Assembly: GCA_037903475.1 (NCBI GenBank)
Contig: JBAJFG010000104.1
Location: forward strand, 372,001-436,000
Reading direction: 5' to 3'
DNA: 64,000 bases
Source: Ancylostoma caninum
Lineage: Eukaryota; Nematoda; Chromadorea; Rhabditida; Ancylostomatidae
Both the position numbers and the translations under genes were made by a program. The notes below the pieces were generated by a model. That model was not told the DNA's origin. It ran no database searches and saw only the letters and a program-made list of their open reading frames with translations. Positions 25,701-39,000 of the stretch are shown piece after piece (position 1 is the first letter of the stretch; the number at the start of each line of letters is the position of its first letter).

Positions 25701-26700
25701 GCTTTGCGGTGGGATCAATCGGACTATGGTGAGGGAAGAACTTGCATCCCGCGAGTGGACATCAGGCACCACCGTATCCCCAGCACGTGCGCATCTAATT
25801 TTTTGGATATCTTCTGGTGGGGCGCGTTCTCATTGTTTCGAACTGCTGAATGCATGCACTGTAATCAATATCCATTTGTCAGAGTTGCAGTAGGGAGTGA
25901 GATGCAATTCGAGACTGTGCGAAATGGGAATCTCTGGGAGTTGGCAATCATAATCATTTCTTTTTCCTTCAAGGCCTGCGTGCATGCTGTAAATTTTGTC
26001 AAAGTTTGCATAGGCCTCGGAAAGTTTAAAATCCTTACATTTATTAAGTTCAAGACCTTATGAACTAGTATAATTTGAGAGAGATTAATGAACTAGTATG
26101 ATTTGAAAGAGGTTACGAACTACTAAAAGCCACATTGTAGAAAAGTTTAGAAGTACTTTGAATGAACTCGCTACATCATTCCTTGCGGCGAACAATCTAC
26201 TGATACTTTGTTTCCGGCTTGTATTGCACTCCAAGAGGCCGATAGAAATAAGTTCAGATCTAGTAGTGCCAAAAGTGACTTACTTATGCTTAGAGGTAAT
26301 TCTACCACGTAAACAGAATAAATCATTATTTTTCTTGCCATTTTGTATGCAGCTATAAGATTTTTCACCGCTAATGATGCAGAAAAGCACACTTTTCCAT
26401 CGCTTATGTACATTTCGTGAAGTTTCCTCTGCTGCATGTTTCAAGACGAAATACTGGTCTACCTTGGACATTTTCCTAGTGAAGGGTCAAATGCGCACTC
26501 GAAGACCACCACTTTTTCATTTGTACTGTAGTTGACTGTTCATTTTTCATTACGAAAGAACACCCAAAATAACTGACAACTCAATAATAGGTATTACATC
26601 AACTCACTGAAGCGTTATAACAAAGTGAGAGAGTAGAAAATATTGGCCATCAGTTATCATAGAACCTAAGGGAAACAACTATGCAGTTACGAAGTTAAGC
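22753..26700. other. Intergenic region between hAT MITE and gene 2 3' flank
   Basis: No gene is supported. A hAT-like left end occurs at 23808. The block 25175-25250 matches 51185-51270 in the next intergenic region (shared GTCAGCAATCT). A hydrophobic 102-codon minus-strand frame at 24768-25076 is unsupported by homology or splice context. Confidence 0.4.
23808..23935. mobile_element. Possible hAT-like element end
   Basis: Begins CAGGGATGAGCGGATTATC and continues with subterminal repeats of TATCCG, TATCCGCAC and GTGCGGATAA. This style of terminus is common in hAT elements. No matching opposite end was found, so it is a fragment at best. Confidence 0.35.
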
Positions 26701-26941
26701 GCGGCTAAATAAGATATTAAAGGCAGTATCTCAGCTCATGGGTCGCATTCGAGATTTCCATCTCAGCCGAACATACGCGAGCCGCTGAGCACAAAGATGT
26801 ACTCTAATTTTCGTGGAAACGTCGTTAACCCGATAAGTTACGGCTTTATTCGGCCGAGAATTTCGAAATTGGACGAGAGTACGTTGCTGAGGGTACGGCA
26901 TGGTTCTTCAACACGAAAATGTTTGTTTGCTCATGCTCAGA

Positions 26942-26947
26942 TTTATT
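26942..26947 (-). terminator. Gene 2 polyadenylation signal
   Basis: AATAAA on the minus strand, followed by TCTGAGCATG. The same signal and context occur 3' of gene 3 (53085-53090), and the 150 bp before it (TTCGAATTAGGACTGCC in gene 2, TTTGAATTAGGACTGCC in gene 3) are conserved. Confidence 0.6.
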
Positions 26948-27763
26948 CCATTTTCATTGTCTTACATGAAAAATGTCCACATAACACGTTTGGCAGTCCT
27001 AATTCGAAGGTCGTAACTTCGGATGGGGAAACTGGAACAATTGAGAATCGTTTCCTTGGTTCATCCTTTGGTTTGCCCCTGAAAAATGCAACTACAGAAG
27101 AAATTTGAACACGACTAGCACAAGTTGTGAAATAGATGAAGGATACGTATACATCGCCTGATTCTGCTCCGTGGGCTATGCACTGCAACGCGTCTATAGC
27201 AAGAACATGGGTCATTCAATGATAGTCGCGCTGTGTGAAACGCTGGATAATGGCGCTATGGCGTCTAAAATTGTAGAAACGCCGGAAAGAGAGTGCTCTA
27301 TACCCCTGATATAGGAAAAGTCTCCCCCTGACGAGATTGAGGTTTTTCAGGAGCGATGGACCTGTGTGGGAAAGTAGAGATTCTATTTTTCTTAATCTAC
27401 GAGACCATTTATAACTTTGTTCGCATTCATCATGCGAAGCGAGCAGAAGACTGAAATTTCTGCGTTAGCCGACTGGTTTCACTATAATCCAAGCAATTCC
27501 GAAACAAGCATGGTTGGCAGTTCGGAAAAGAAATAGAACGTGTTTGAACTCGCAAAGTACGTACATCTCCTAACTGATCAGGATGTATAGGACCGACCAG
27601 GAGACCGTTCATTGAAATTCACCAGCGATTATGAAGAAAAATACCAACGATGCTTAAGCTTCGGAGTTATCACTGGAGTAAAAACAAGTACTTTTGCTAT
27701 TGTTCTTATCCCAAAAATAACCGCTGATTGTTCAATGACTGTTCAAAGGATGAAAGGCCTTTA

Positions 27764-27866
27764 GGGCAAGTCGTATAATATTTGGTGCGTACGTCAGTCG
27801 GCATCAGGCGCACGTATCCATTTGCGCAGGACTTTCTGCAAGACCGATCAACGTGGCATGTACAGC
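27764..27866. mobile_element. Partial TA MITE, interrupted by another MITE
   Basis: Resembles the left half of 8866-9094 (GGGCAAGT start, TGCGTACGTCAGTCGGCATC, then AAGACCGATCAACGTGGCATG). It stops at the TTAA target of the element at 27871. The right half was not recognised beyond 28775. Confidence 0.5.
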
Positions 27867-28775
27867 TTAAAGGCAGTGTCCAGGCAAAATTTTCGAGTAT
27901 TCGGTTTCTGTGGTTCCTAGGCCAGTTTGGCTCCCTGATTCCAGATACGAAACTCACAGATCAAAAAACCCTCGGAAAAAACCCTTTTCTGAGACCCCTC
28001 TCAACTGATTCGGACGAGATGTACGACGGCTTTCTCTCTCGTCAGAGAGGGCGCAGAGAAAATTTTTATCGATCGATAGCGCCCGTTCGCTGCCTCAGTT
28101 TTAGCTTCAGTCAGCTTGTTTTCCTTCAGGGGTCCTTATCACTGCTATAGCATTTTTTGACCAGATTTAACAAGAAGAGGTATATTTCGATTGTTGCTGT
28201 TGTCGGCAATGTATGTTCGCAGTGCAGAAACTGTCTTTTTCACAAAATAAGTTTTTCTTTTTCGCCGTTTCTTGGTATCATAGTAACTAATTATGTGATG
28301 GTCGAGATTGATTATCAAAATATTTCGCTGCCCGATCTACAGCATGTGAATAACCACCTCCGTAATGTGATCGTGGAACACTCCCCCAGATATAGACCTG
28401 TAAACCGTAGATTCAGGATTATCTGAAATGAAGAACTGGAGTGTTGAGCAACAGTACCTGAATGTTTAGAACACATACGCGAACTTGAGATGCATACACG
28501 GAGATGAAACAATCACAATAGAGAAACGCCGCCACAATCAGTCCGATATTTTCCAACGATGCTCCACGTTACACCAATTCCACCCGCGAAATTGCGGAAG
28601 CCGGGTGAGCGGGCTGGGCACTGGAGATGGGTTTGGGTACTGGGTCTGAGGCGGATATCTCGCTTATTTCTGCGACTTTTTCGCCGAAACTTTGGCGGTT
28701 GCCTATGGAGTCGACCTGCTATCATAATCTAATGGGCACTCAAGCTCAGAGGTTTTGCCTGGACACTGCCTTTAA
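27867..28775. mobile_element. piggyBac-like MITE with TTAA duplication (copy 1)
   Basis: TTAA flanks at 27867-27870 and 28772-28775 enclose perfect inverted termini AGGCAGTGTCCAGGCAAAA and TTTTGCCTGGACACTGCCT. The 901-bp interior matches 51552-52473 in inverted orientation (shared GAAACTTTGGCGGTTGCCTA type strings). TTAA duplication is the hallmark of piggyBac transposition. No transposase is encoded. Confidence 0.82.
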
Positions 28776-28971
28776 ACGAAAAGAATGCTGGACCGCCTCG
28801 AGGCCGATTACAAGCACGCACTCATTAGCAGGTAAGCTTTGAAGGATTACCTGTTGGGATCGCTTTCCTTGCCTCGCTCCCGCTCCTACCCCTGTAATTT
28901 CGAATTGAAAGATTTTGCGAGAAAGCATCCATGATGTATCCAATAGTGATGTCTTGAAAAATTTAAGTTCA

Positions 28972-31900
28972 CTACCTCTTCATGATAGCATTTATGACTC
29001 GTTCCACATCAGTATCCACAAAGCGCTTCGGAAGCATAACGTCTACTCCGTAACTTGGAATCAAAGTTTCCAGGTTTGCATCTGCAACACAAAAAAACTG
29101 CATAAGAAAAGAGGCTCAAAAAGATTTGGCTATGTAAGAAAAGAGGCTCAAAAGGATTTGGTATTGGAAGATCGTTCACAAATTCAGTTCGCAAACAACA
29201 CATGTTTTCATTACTTCAACTACATGTGTGCAGTGACAGTGGCCCAAGTGCGGCCTCGAGAATGACGCAGCGCAACTGCGCCGCTCGCACCGGAATCGGT
29301 GTCCTCTGCCGCCGGAATGCTGTTCCTAGGCACTTTTCTTCCCGAATCGGTTGAAAATCCTTGAAACGGGTAAAAAGGCTGCTATAAATAGCGTAACATT
29401 GACGTCCACTGTGAGTGTCTTCAGCATTGAAACAAATGCAGTCGAAAGTGGGCTAAAGAAGTTTTGTTTCTTTTTAACATTCACTTACAGTCAAGCCCAA
29501 CAGCCACGACTTTGTTTAGTTCCAGGTATTTTGGGTCTATCTTGGGTAGTCCAGTCACGTTTTTCCTAAAAAAAAGTTGAGTTTTCAGCGAACAACAATG
29601 TTTGAAAAATGAGACTGTTTTTCCACCTCCCAGAAGTTTATATCTTTATGAAGAAATTTCCAGGGAGCAGGAGGTACAATTCGTGAATCGAAATCCTTCG
29701 TATGTGCATACTCACTTGGAGGAAAAGAAGACCAAACAGTTGAAACGTTTCTCGTCGTCTCGTATAGCATTCAGGGCCTCGATTGCACTTAAACAATTGC
29801 AGTTGAACAATTTACAGGAACCTTCAATCCGGTGGAACTCGTTCCCATTTTTTCGAGACTTCGACTTCTCGCATTCTAATATATTAATCGAAGAAAGAAA
29901 AAGTCTTACGCTTTGGTTGAAAGAGGATCGCTGATTTTGACATAATCAAAGCCGAGCAAGTCCTTCTCGAAATCCAGGTAGTTCCTTCTCATTTTTCCAA
30001 GCGATGTGCTTGGATCCTTGGGAAAGTTCGTGTATCCGAACGCCCAAAGCCCAAGGGATGATTGCGGAGACGCTTTGAAGAGGTCGTACGCTACATCCTC
30101 CATTAGATCTCCTTCCTTGAATAGGAATGAAAGAGTTTACAATCGACATGAATGAGCATCCATCTCTGAATTTCAGGAACAGCGAAAGTCTGGTTTTGAA
30201 TAATTGATTCTCGATTTCGATAAATTTGCTGGTTTTGAAGAAATGTAGAACCATCAAGGGTGCGGGGATAGATGCTTTAGTGTCGAGCTTATAATGTGAA
30301 CGGAGATTGATGCTCTGATGTGGAGCTCGTAATGTGTAGAGTAGCAAACATTCATGCATACATTTGTTTATGTACAACGTGACGAATCGCAGTGAATAAA
30401 ACCTGTCCTGTTTTACTAGGCTGTAACATAAGTTCCACCTGTTAAGACGTTTTCACCAAAAACTCATGGAAATGTAGGATTTCAACAAAATTATGTAACA
30501 ACATTATGTAACAATAGAATGCTTGAGTTTTTTACGACAGTTCGAAGGCAGCATCTCCGCTCATTCTCAAATCATTTGTGGGGTTTGCATACTAAAATTC
30601 TTCAGGAGAGTCCCTCCCCTCGTGAAAATCTGTTTGAGAAATGTGTTGCGAAGCGATAGAGGAGCTGTCACGAGAGGTATGAATTTTCTGTGGAAGTGCA
30701 CTCTCATCACTCAGAAACTTTGTCCTGCCGCGTTAGCACCGCCCGTGGCTTTGATCACAAGCTTCCTAGAAGCTGTGGCTCGAAATCGGATGCTGCAGCA
30801 GTTTTTTTTTTTGCACGGGATAATTTAAACCACTACGATTAATAACTCCTTTGATTCATTTGCCATGGCAATTTCGAGAAACCACTTTTGCGAGTTCCGG
30901 GCTTGAAGCACTTCCTGGTTCTCCACAGTGGGGCTTAAACTCTTAAATGTCCATTAAAATGAAGTAGACGCTGTTGTCTTCCCTTTCCTTTATGTGGAGA
31001 GGTGTGGAGAATCGTGCCAGAACAGGCGGTGGGAACGATTTGCCATCTTCATAAACTGGCCAACCACATATCTCAGACGGACTCTTCTACCACAGTATCG
31101 AGAAAGTTCGGAAGATATCCAGTACCGAGGTGAGTCGTCGTTACGTTTGCACCCTTTGTACCCAAGAAAAGTTATTTGGTTTTGTGCACATAGACATTTC
31201 ATCCATCACTGTTTTATCAGCCCTCCCTTAAATAAACATTCGGTGATATCCCAAGGAACTCCTGGCCCAAAGCATAAATTTCTGGGCAATCGAGCTAGGT
31301 ACCAGATTGGCTTTGGGAACTGAGTTGAGAAGGTGCTGTTATGTTAGATATAGGTGAAATTTCAAAAATCGCAGCAGGATATTTCCTTCAATAAAATGTG
31401 GATTTGCTTTTTTTTGACTAACCCATGCAGAACGAAGAAAAAACCGTACCAACCCATAGCTATAAACGTTTTTTTTTTTCGTAGTTGTACAAATCTCTTT
31501 CAAAGAGGCACTCAAACGCTTCATTACTTGACGCTGGAAGAGTCACAGATTGGTTGAAGGGTAAATCTATACTTGTTGCAAAGCCTCGAAAGTGTACCTT
31601 TGCTAGTTGGTTTTCGCTGTAGCAACTCTCAAACAGTTCTTTTCCACCAAGACGTAGTAGTTGTCAAGTGTTTCCATACAGTGTGTCTCCGGGAAAATCT
31701 TTCGGTTCTATGCGAGCGAAGATTTATTTCACAGCTGCTTCGTACTTCCCTCCGTTAGTACGTAGATTTCAAGTTCTTACTTCCCTCCGTTAGTACGTAG
31801 ATCTCAAGTTCTATCTCAGGGATGCATCGATGCGAAGGGGTGGGTATCAAATTACATAAGCTTGGATACTGAGTTGATAGGGCATTTCCGTTTTATGCAA

Positions 31901-32075
31901 GCGAAATTCCAAAACTTTCCCATTATCACTGCCAATCACAAATAAACCGCATATCCGCAAGGGTTTTCTGACGAAATGAAGAGAAAAAATCGTACCAACT
32001 CGTAAGAATCGAGGTCCTCTCCATAGTTGTACAGATCTCCAGTAAAGAGGCACTTAGGAATTTTCCGAGCTGGCG
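28972..32075 (-). other. Gene 2 final vWA-like module 5' (exons A-E)
   Basis: A 31996-32075 ([20 protein letters not shown]), B 29910-30115 ([20 protein letters not shown]), C 29716-29787 ([11 protein letters not shown]), D 29489-29565 ([12 protein letters not shown]) and E 28976-29081 ([19 protein letters not shown]). No linker exon follows. The frame runs through the donor-like AGGTAG into TAG, taken as the true stop. Confidence 0.8.
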
Positions 32076-32907
32076 CTGGAAAAATTACGGATTGTGTCAA
32101 CGGTGAAACACGCACATTATCACCTATCAGCCTCGGAACGATTACTTGTGGTGGTCGGTCTCCTCGTCGTAGATGTCCTCGTCGTAGGCCTGCAAAGCTC
32201 AATTTAAAGAGATTTCGCGGAAAAGTGTCCATACGTGTCCAAAGTGTCCAAAGAAATGTGTCTACTAGTGGTTCTGTAGGAAATCCAGCAAAGGGTTGCA
32301 CTCGAAGTTGTTTTTTTTGGTTATTTGAATATTCGAATAAACGGACATTTTGGAATCGCCACATATTTGGATGTACGAATAAACGAATACTTCAAAATCT
32401 CCGAAGATACGAATAAGCGAGCACTTTTTAATCATCTACATTTATAATACTCGAATGCACGAATGTTTTGGGGCAGTCGAATATCCGAGTTTTCGAATTA
32501 TCGAATATTTTGAAATCGTCGAACATTCCAATATCCGAATACTTCGAATACTTCAACTTTTAAGTATTCGAATGTTTGAACATTCGATTAATTCACTGAA
32601 TATTCAAATCTTAGATACGCTCTCCGTTTCTGCCATTGCCTAAAAAAGAATGAGTGTTTGAGTGCACCGTATACAGTTGGTTTACATTCACTACCGTAAG
32701 CTGACAACAATGGCGTTGCCACACAAACGGATATAGAAATCGTGGTCAGCATCCCAAGTAATCCTTATAGGAAGTTCCTCCTTTTTCATCTCGACTGTTA
32801 TTCCTTTCTGCAAAATGGTTTTCCGAAAGAAATTTCAAACGTTATTTTTTTTCGACGCATTTCATAGAAATAAATCAGTACTGGTAGCCATGCCTTTCTT
32901 TGCTAAA

Positions 32908-33006
<99 letters not shown>

Positions 33007-36000
33007 AAATCTGTGGAATTCAGATCACGAAGTCGCTCACCATTCCGTAAGGGCATTTTTGTAGGGCTGTGATGGGTGGATACAGAAATTGTATATGCAG
33101 TAGCGTTCAACAAGATATCATCAGTGGCATGTTGAAGGTGGAACTTCCCATTATAACTTAAAATGGAATTGAGCTTTTTAGCCGAAATTTTAGGATGTAA
33201 TGAGGATCCGAGTATTCTTTCCTAGCACAGCAGGACATTGACGCAAACTGCTTCTAAACTGAACTATCGCGCTTCAAGTCTAAATTCACCACTGGTACTC
33301 CATCTGTATCGCCTCATCTCGATTGGCAGAAAACTTGTTGCAAGTCTTATCTTCAATGAATGAATTCTAAATCGCATCTTGACTGAGTAATTTGTTGTTA
33401 TAGCGGTGTTTTGTAGTTCCTCTCCTTACATGGAAAAGTAGCATTACCAGAAGCCCAAAAAAGTGAGAAGAAAATTTCAATTATCTAGAACAAAAGGGTC
33501 AAGACTGTGGAGCAAATTATTTCGGGTGAATTCCACGTTCATCTTTAATTTGTCACTCTTCTACCTTCTAGTACCAGGGCAATGAACTGCACTGTTGTAA
33601 ACTCGAATCTACTTACGGAAATTTTTTTCACGCATAGAGCAGGACTTGAGTACGCTAAACTACTTGGGCTATCCTGATTCTGATGTTAGTATTTCTAAAA
33701 ATTCATAAATATGACAAATCATCATCATTACACTTTGGCTATCCTACCTGTCATTTGTTTTAGGATATGTTTTACCGTTGTTAGTTTTATTGGTTACTGT
33801 TTATTAGTTTGAGTGTTTTTTCATCATCATTCATATGCATTGCATGTGCAAGAAATGTTCGAATATTCGGATATTCGAGTAGTTATCTGAGTATTATTCA
33901 ATTTGGTCAACACTCTACATAGAATCCAGGTCCACTACCTCCTCATGATGGCATTGACGATCAGGGCCACATCATCATCCAGAAAGTGCTTTGGAACAGA
34001 AACTACTATCCCGTTGCTTGGAACCAAATCCCTCAACCACGCATCTAAAATGCATTCATGACGAGTTTTTTTTACGGCTGAGTAAATGCTATGTATAGTT
34101 TATAAGAAAATTTAGCCTTCGTGTTACACAGAGGACTGGTCTTCCTTACCTTCATGATGAGTTCCTGGGAGAACTCATTCCCTGAGCCTTCATTTACCCG
34201 TTCACGGATCTCCCTTATAGGAGGGATCCCAGCCGGTTAGCCGCGATGCTAAGTGACAAGTTCTCAGATGGGGGACAGGAGGCTAATCTTACATCAGATG
34301 CGACCTTGTTCCTTCTGAGACTCGGGTGTATTCAGTGGATGAACTCCCTGTCTCTGCAGTGTCGGAACGATACATGCATTCTCTTAGCGAGTGGGTATGT
34401 TCGTGCATACGTGCATGGGTGTGCTTGCATGTCTGCAGATTCTATCCTGCCCGTCTATACGATAGAAAGCCCTACATTCAATTGACTAGGAGGTACAAAA
34501 CATGCGGTTCGGAGTCGCTCCCAGTAAATAAGCTCTATCGTCCACTCCCGGGAAGCCCGTCTAACATCCCGGTAAAATCCTATTTCAGCCCTGGGGTAAA
34601 AGAGCCCAGCAAGCTATTCTTTGTGGGGATACATTCTATCCGAGTTAAACACAGAGATAATAGTGTTCCCCGATTCCGGAAGTGTCACTCATACGACATC
34701 CTCTGTGGGTACAAAGTCCGAGGGGTTATCTAGGCTGCTCAAAACGAGAAGGGCTATGATGCCGACATTTACCTCCAATGCACCTACATTTGCTTCCGAA
34801 GAGCGCCACGTCGAGTAGAATCAGATGGGCTAGACAGGTAATGCGCTTGCCGACAACCGTCAAAGGAGAGCCGTCAGCAACTGGATTCTACGCATCGTCA
34901 AGCGCACGGAAGACGGATGCTCGTGTCCCTCAAGCAGACAGAACCTACCGGGCACCTCTGGCGCGCGAAAGGGACGAATGGGAGGATTGCTTGCGCCCGC
35001 TAGGTGAATTTGAAGGTAAACGGGAGTCAAGGTGAAGATGATATTTACTTGTGTGTGGTGCAGGGAAGAAAACGAACAAAGAGGTCACAATCCTAGGCGT
35101 TTACACGGTCATTTTCGTACAGAATCTTTCCATGCAATAATTAAGTCAGTTAAACTATGCACTTATCAGGTATAAGGGTGATGATTCAACTCTAGTCCTG
35201 AGATTCAACATTAATCTTAAGAAGAGCACTGTAGACGCTCCCAGTTAACACAGAAGTCCCGTCAACATCCACTTACCGTTCAGTCCGACAGCCACAATCT
35301 TCTCCAGCCTCAAATATTGCGGATTTATTTTGGGTAATCCGGATGTGCTTTTCCTAGAGCATTCATATTTTAAGGTGGTGAAGGATAGCTAAGATGTACA
35401 ATTCCTTGCAGCAGAACTTATCATACATCCACACTCACGTGGAGGAATAGAACACCAAACAATTGATACGATTGTTGTTGTCGCGCATTGCATTGATGGC
35501 CTCGATAGCACTTCAACAATACTGGTAAGATGCATGTTGTTAGATGAAGTCCAATTATTACAGTGATTCAGAACTGATCGCGTTACACCATATAAACAAA
35601 AAAAAGCGTCATACCCTTTCGTTGCCAGAGGATCACTGATTTTGACATAGCCAAAGCCGATCAAATCACGCTGGAAATCCACGTAATTCCTCCTCATATT
35701 CGAGAGCGATGTGGCCGGATTTTTAGAGAAGTTCGTGTATCCATACGCCCATAGTCCGAGGGATGACTGCGGCGAGACTTCAAATAGATCGTGGGAAACA
35801 GCGTCCATTAGATCGGCTTCCTTGAATGAGATAGAGTAACCTCGTGCACATCCATCCTGGATTTGAGGAACTGTAAAGGTGATTCCCTAGAAATTATGGG
35901 TTTCGAGTAATATTAGATCCAGCTACGCAAAAGGAGATGGGTTTAGGGGAGGAAGAGAGTGTGTGTGTGGGTGTGTGTGGCACCAATCCTAGAATTTATG

Positions 36001-39000
36001 AATGCATAACCACATGTCGAAATCAGGGCGACAAACCAACCTTGGCGTACCATCGCTAACTTGTTTGGTGAAAGGCACCTCCGAATTGTTTTCGAGATTC
36101 TTATATGTAAATATTCTCCAAGAGCTTCTCACAGTGATATACGTGGTTCTGTGGACTGGTCGAAAAAAAAAACGTTTCTGAGCTATCATTCTCGGGGAGC
36201 TTGTGGGTGAAGTCGGAGGAGGAGGAGGCAAGACAACGTAGTCACACCATGGCCCCGGCAAAAGCGAGCATTGCGCTTATTATGCGAGGATTCACGCATA
36301 ACATTGTGACCAGGTTTTTTCCTATGAGAATATCGAAAACAATTCTGAGGTACGATGTGCTAAGGCACTTCTTCATTACCTACTACAGAATAATATATTT
36401 TACTGAATATTCTACGTCATAACGGGCAAATTTTACCAGGTCATAGCCCTCAACGGAGTGTCCATAGTTGAACAGATCTCCAGCAAAGAGGCAATGAAAA
36501 GCTTTCTTCGACGGTGGCGGCTCTGCAATGATCTATTTTTTGCGGAGAAAAAAATGCGATTTGCATTTTTTATGACTTCTTGCAACAGCTCTTCTGGTGC
36601 GGGCAATGAGTCTGAGCGGTTTTCCGACAGCACTGTTTTTTTTTTTCGAACTGAATTAGTTGAACTTAGAAGTTGCTGATATTGAACATTCGTTATTCTT
36701 TACATCTAGAGCAGAACCAAACGGATAGACGTCTTGTTGTTTATACTACATCGCTGCACTACGACCGCACATGCAGGCAGAGTGTTGTTCCCCTGTCTCG
36801 AGTCCGTGCGTTATGCCACATCTGGAATTGATATACTCCGGAAAAGAAGACTTGATCCAGAGCTGTCTGTCTCGGATCAATGCGCCGCGTAACCTATGGA
36901 GTAGAAATATAAAGACCTGTATCCTGCTTTTTTCCCACTATTGGGCCACTGCGGACCCTTTGCAACCATATTTCTGATGCAACCGCTTAGTTGAGGGGGG
37001 GGGGGGGCGTCACATGTTTAATTTTCTTTTTGAGGAAAAACCCATGAAGAGAGCAAAGATGTAGTCAAGCTAATTGATTAACATTCTTCATCACAAATAT
37101 TTACTTGCACCACCAGCCATTATACAGAAAAAAGCGTTAAATCAACGTCAATGCCCCTAGGTGAAGAGGATCAGAATTCTATAGCTTTCGGTAATTCCTT
37201 CAAGATGGCATACCCCTTCGATGTGGTCGAAAATGCTTCCAATGCTGTACAAATCTCTGACAAATAGGCACCTAAGATTACTAGGAGGAGGTGGAGCTTT
37301 AAAATAAGAGTTTCGTACAAGCATTGCACACACTGCAGTGTACTTCAGATGCCACCTGAAGCAGAAGAAGAGTAGTAGTTGAGTTAAAATTCCCATAGGA
37401 TGCCTTGCCCACCCCAGGGGCGCAATGTTGACTTTTTTCCACCTCTATTTCCACCTTCTCCATATTTTCCTGAGTATTTCGTGCCAATTCTTAACGGTTG
37501 CGTTATCTGTGCGAAAATCTTCGAAGATCGGAGCTGGGTTTCAAGAACTTAGCATTATCACTAGAACAGCTGCAGTTTCAACCATTAAGTAGGGAGAGGC
37601 TTGTTCAATTAATGACAACCTTAATTTTTCTCGGTCTATTGAGAAGATTGTCACCTGTTGTTATCGGTTTCTTGGTGGTAACAGGTTTCACCGTTGTTTT
37701 CGGCACGTACCTGGAAAAGTCTACTCAATAATGGCATGTTAGATAGCAATCTATAAGGATTTGAGGAACACTGTTACCTGCCGAGCATTGCCTTCACTAT
37801 TGGGGTGATATCTTCATCCAAATAATGGAAAGGAACTTTGAAGGCAAAACCGTTATAAGCAGGTACGATGTGTTGCAGGTCCACATCTGCAATATTTTCA
37901 TTTAGGCAGCAACAGTTCCAGTTTTTTTTGTCTTTTCTGATCCAAGAATCAACTATCTACTAGCTCATAATATTTCTCTTGATTACATGTAATTAAGTTG
38001 AAATAATACGGCTAGTCGTGCTTTCATTGACCTTTTAACGTTTTTTAGCGTTTCCTAAACAATTTAATTTACAGCGGATGGCACATGCATAGTTGGCAAC
38101 AATTAATCGGTTACTCGCAGCATTCATTCACTCGTTCATTTAATGAAGTTCGTAAACTCACTATTGAATCCCACCGCAATGATCTTGCTGAACTTCGTGT
38201 TCTTTGGGTTTAGCTTTGGCAAGTTTCCAGGATTCCCCCTGTAACACTCGATTGCCTCATTGCAAGAATACCAGTGGTTTGACAAAGCATCGTTTAGAGT
38301 GGAGTCTTTGGAAGAAATCTGTTGCCTTCTTTGCCAACTAATATGAGACTATTGGCAGTGCTTGCGTGAGATGGCCTGTTACTCTAATGACAAACTCACT
38401 GAGCTGAGAAGAATACCAAGCAGTTCACACGTTTCTGGCTGTCGTACATCTCATTGATGGCGTTTATGGCGCTAAAACTTCTCTGCTTTGTTTGTGGTTA
38501 GCGTTCAAACAATGGTCGAAAAGTTTACCTCTCAGATGACCACGGATTGGAAACGCTTGTATAGTCCAACTTATGCAGATCAGGTTCGAATTCCTCATAA
38601 CTTCTACGCATCGCTTTGAGTGAGTCGTTCACAGTTTTAGAGAACTGAGTGTAGCCGTACGCCCAAAGCGCAAGCTCGAGATCGCCGCCAGAACTAAGGA
38701 GAAAGTCGTAACCAATCTTGCCGACAAGTTCTGTTTCCTGAATTAAATCTCATTTGAATTGAGTAGCATACTATCTATTTCAAAACGTGTTTCAAGACGG
38801 TTTCTTTTCACGAAATTACATTTCTATTTGCAAGAGATTGAGCACTTCGCTAGTAGTAAAATATTAGTTCAATACAAAATTCTTCGCCAGTATACATTTA
38901 TATCCGGCAGAAGTGTGACCATTTCTCCGTCTCTTTATAGTTGGACTACGGTTCGAATTCCAAGCGTTTTCCAGCTTGTGGGGTTGTCGGCCTGATGGGA

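Larger units (their letters stand above)
32146..36522 (-). other. Gene 2 vWA-like module 4' (exons A-F)
   Basis: A 36437-36522 ([13 protein letters not shown]), B 35615-35820 ([20 protein letters not shown]), C 35439-35510 ([11 protein letters not shown]), D 35277-35353 ([12 protein letters not shown]), E 33939-34043 ([19 protein letters not shown]) and F 32146-32189 ([14 protein letters not shown]). Collinear with the gene 3 module beginning at 62346. Both the D-E and E-F introns carry repeats. Confidence 0.82.

Noticed and set aside
25683..26063. 126-codon plus-strand frame
   Set aside because: No recognised domain and no paralog in the second intergenic copy; length alone is compatible with chance.
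32815..33113. Open frames of repeated Tyr-Ile on both strands
   Set aside because: Produced entirely by the (TA)n microsatellite.
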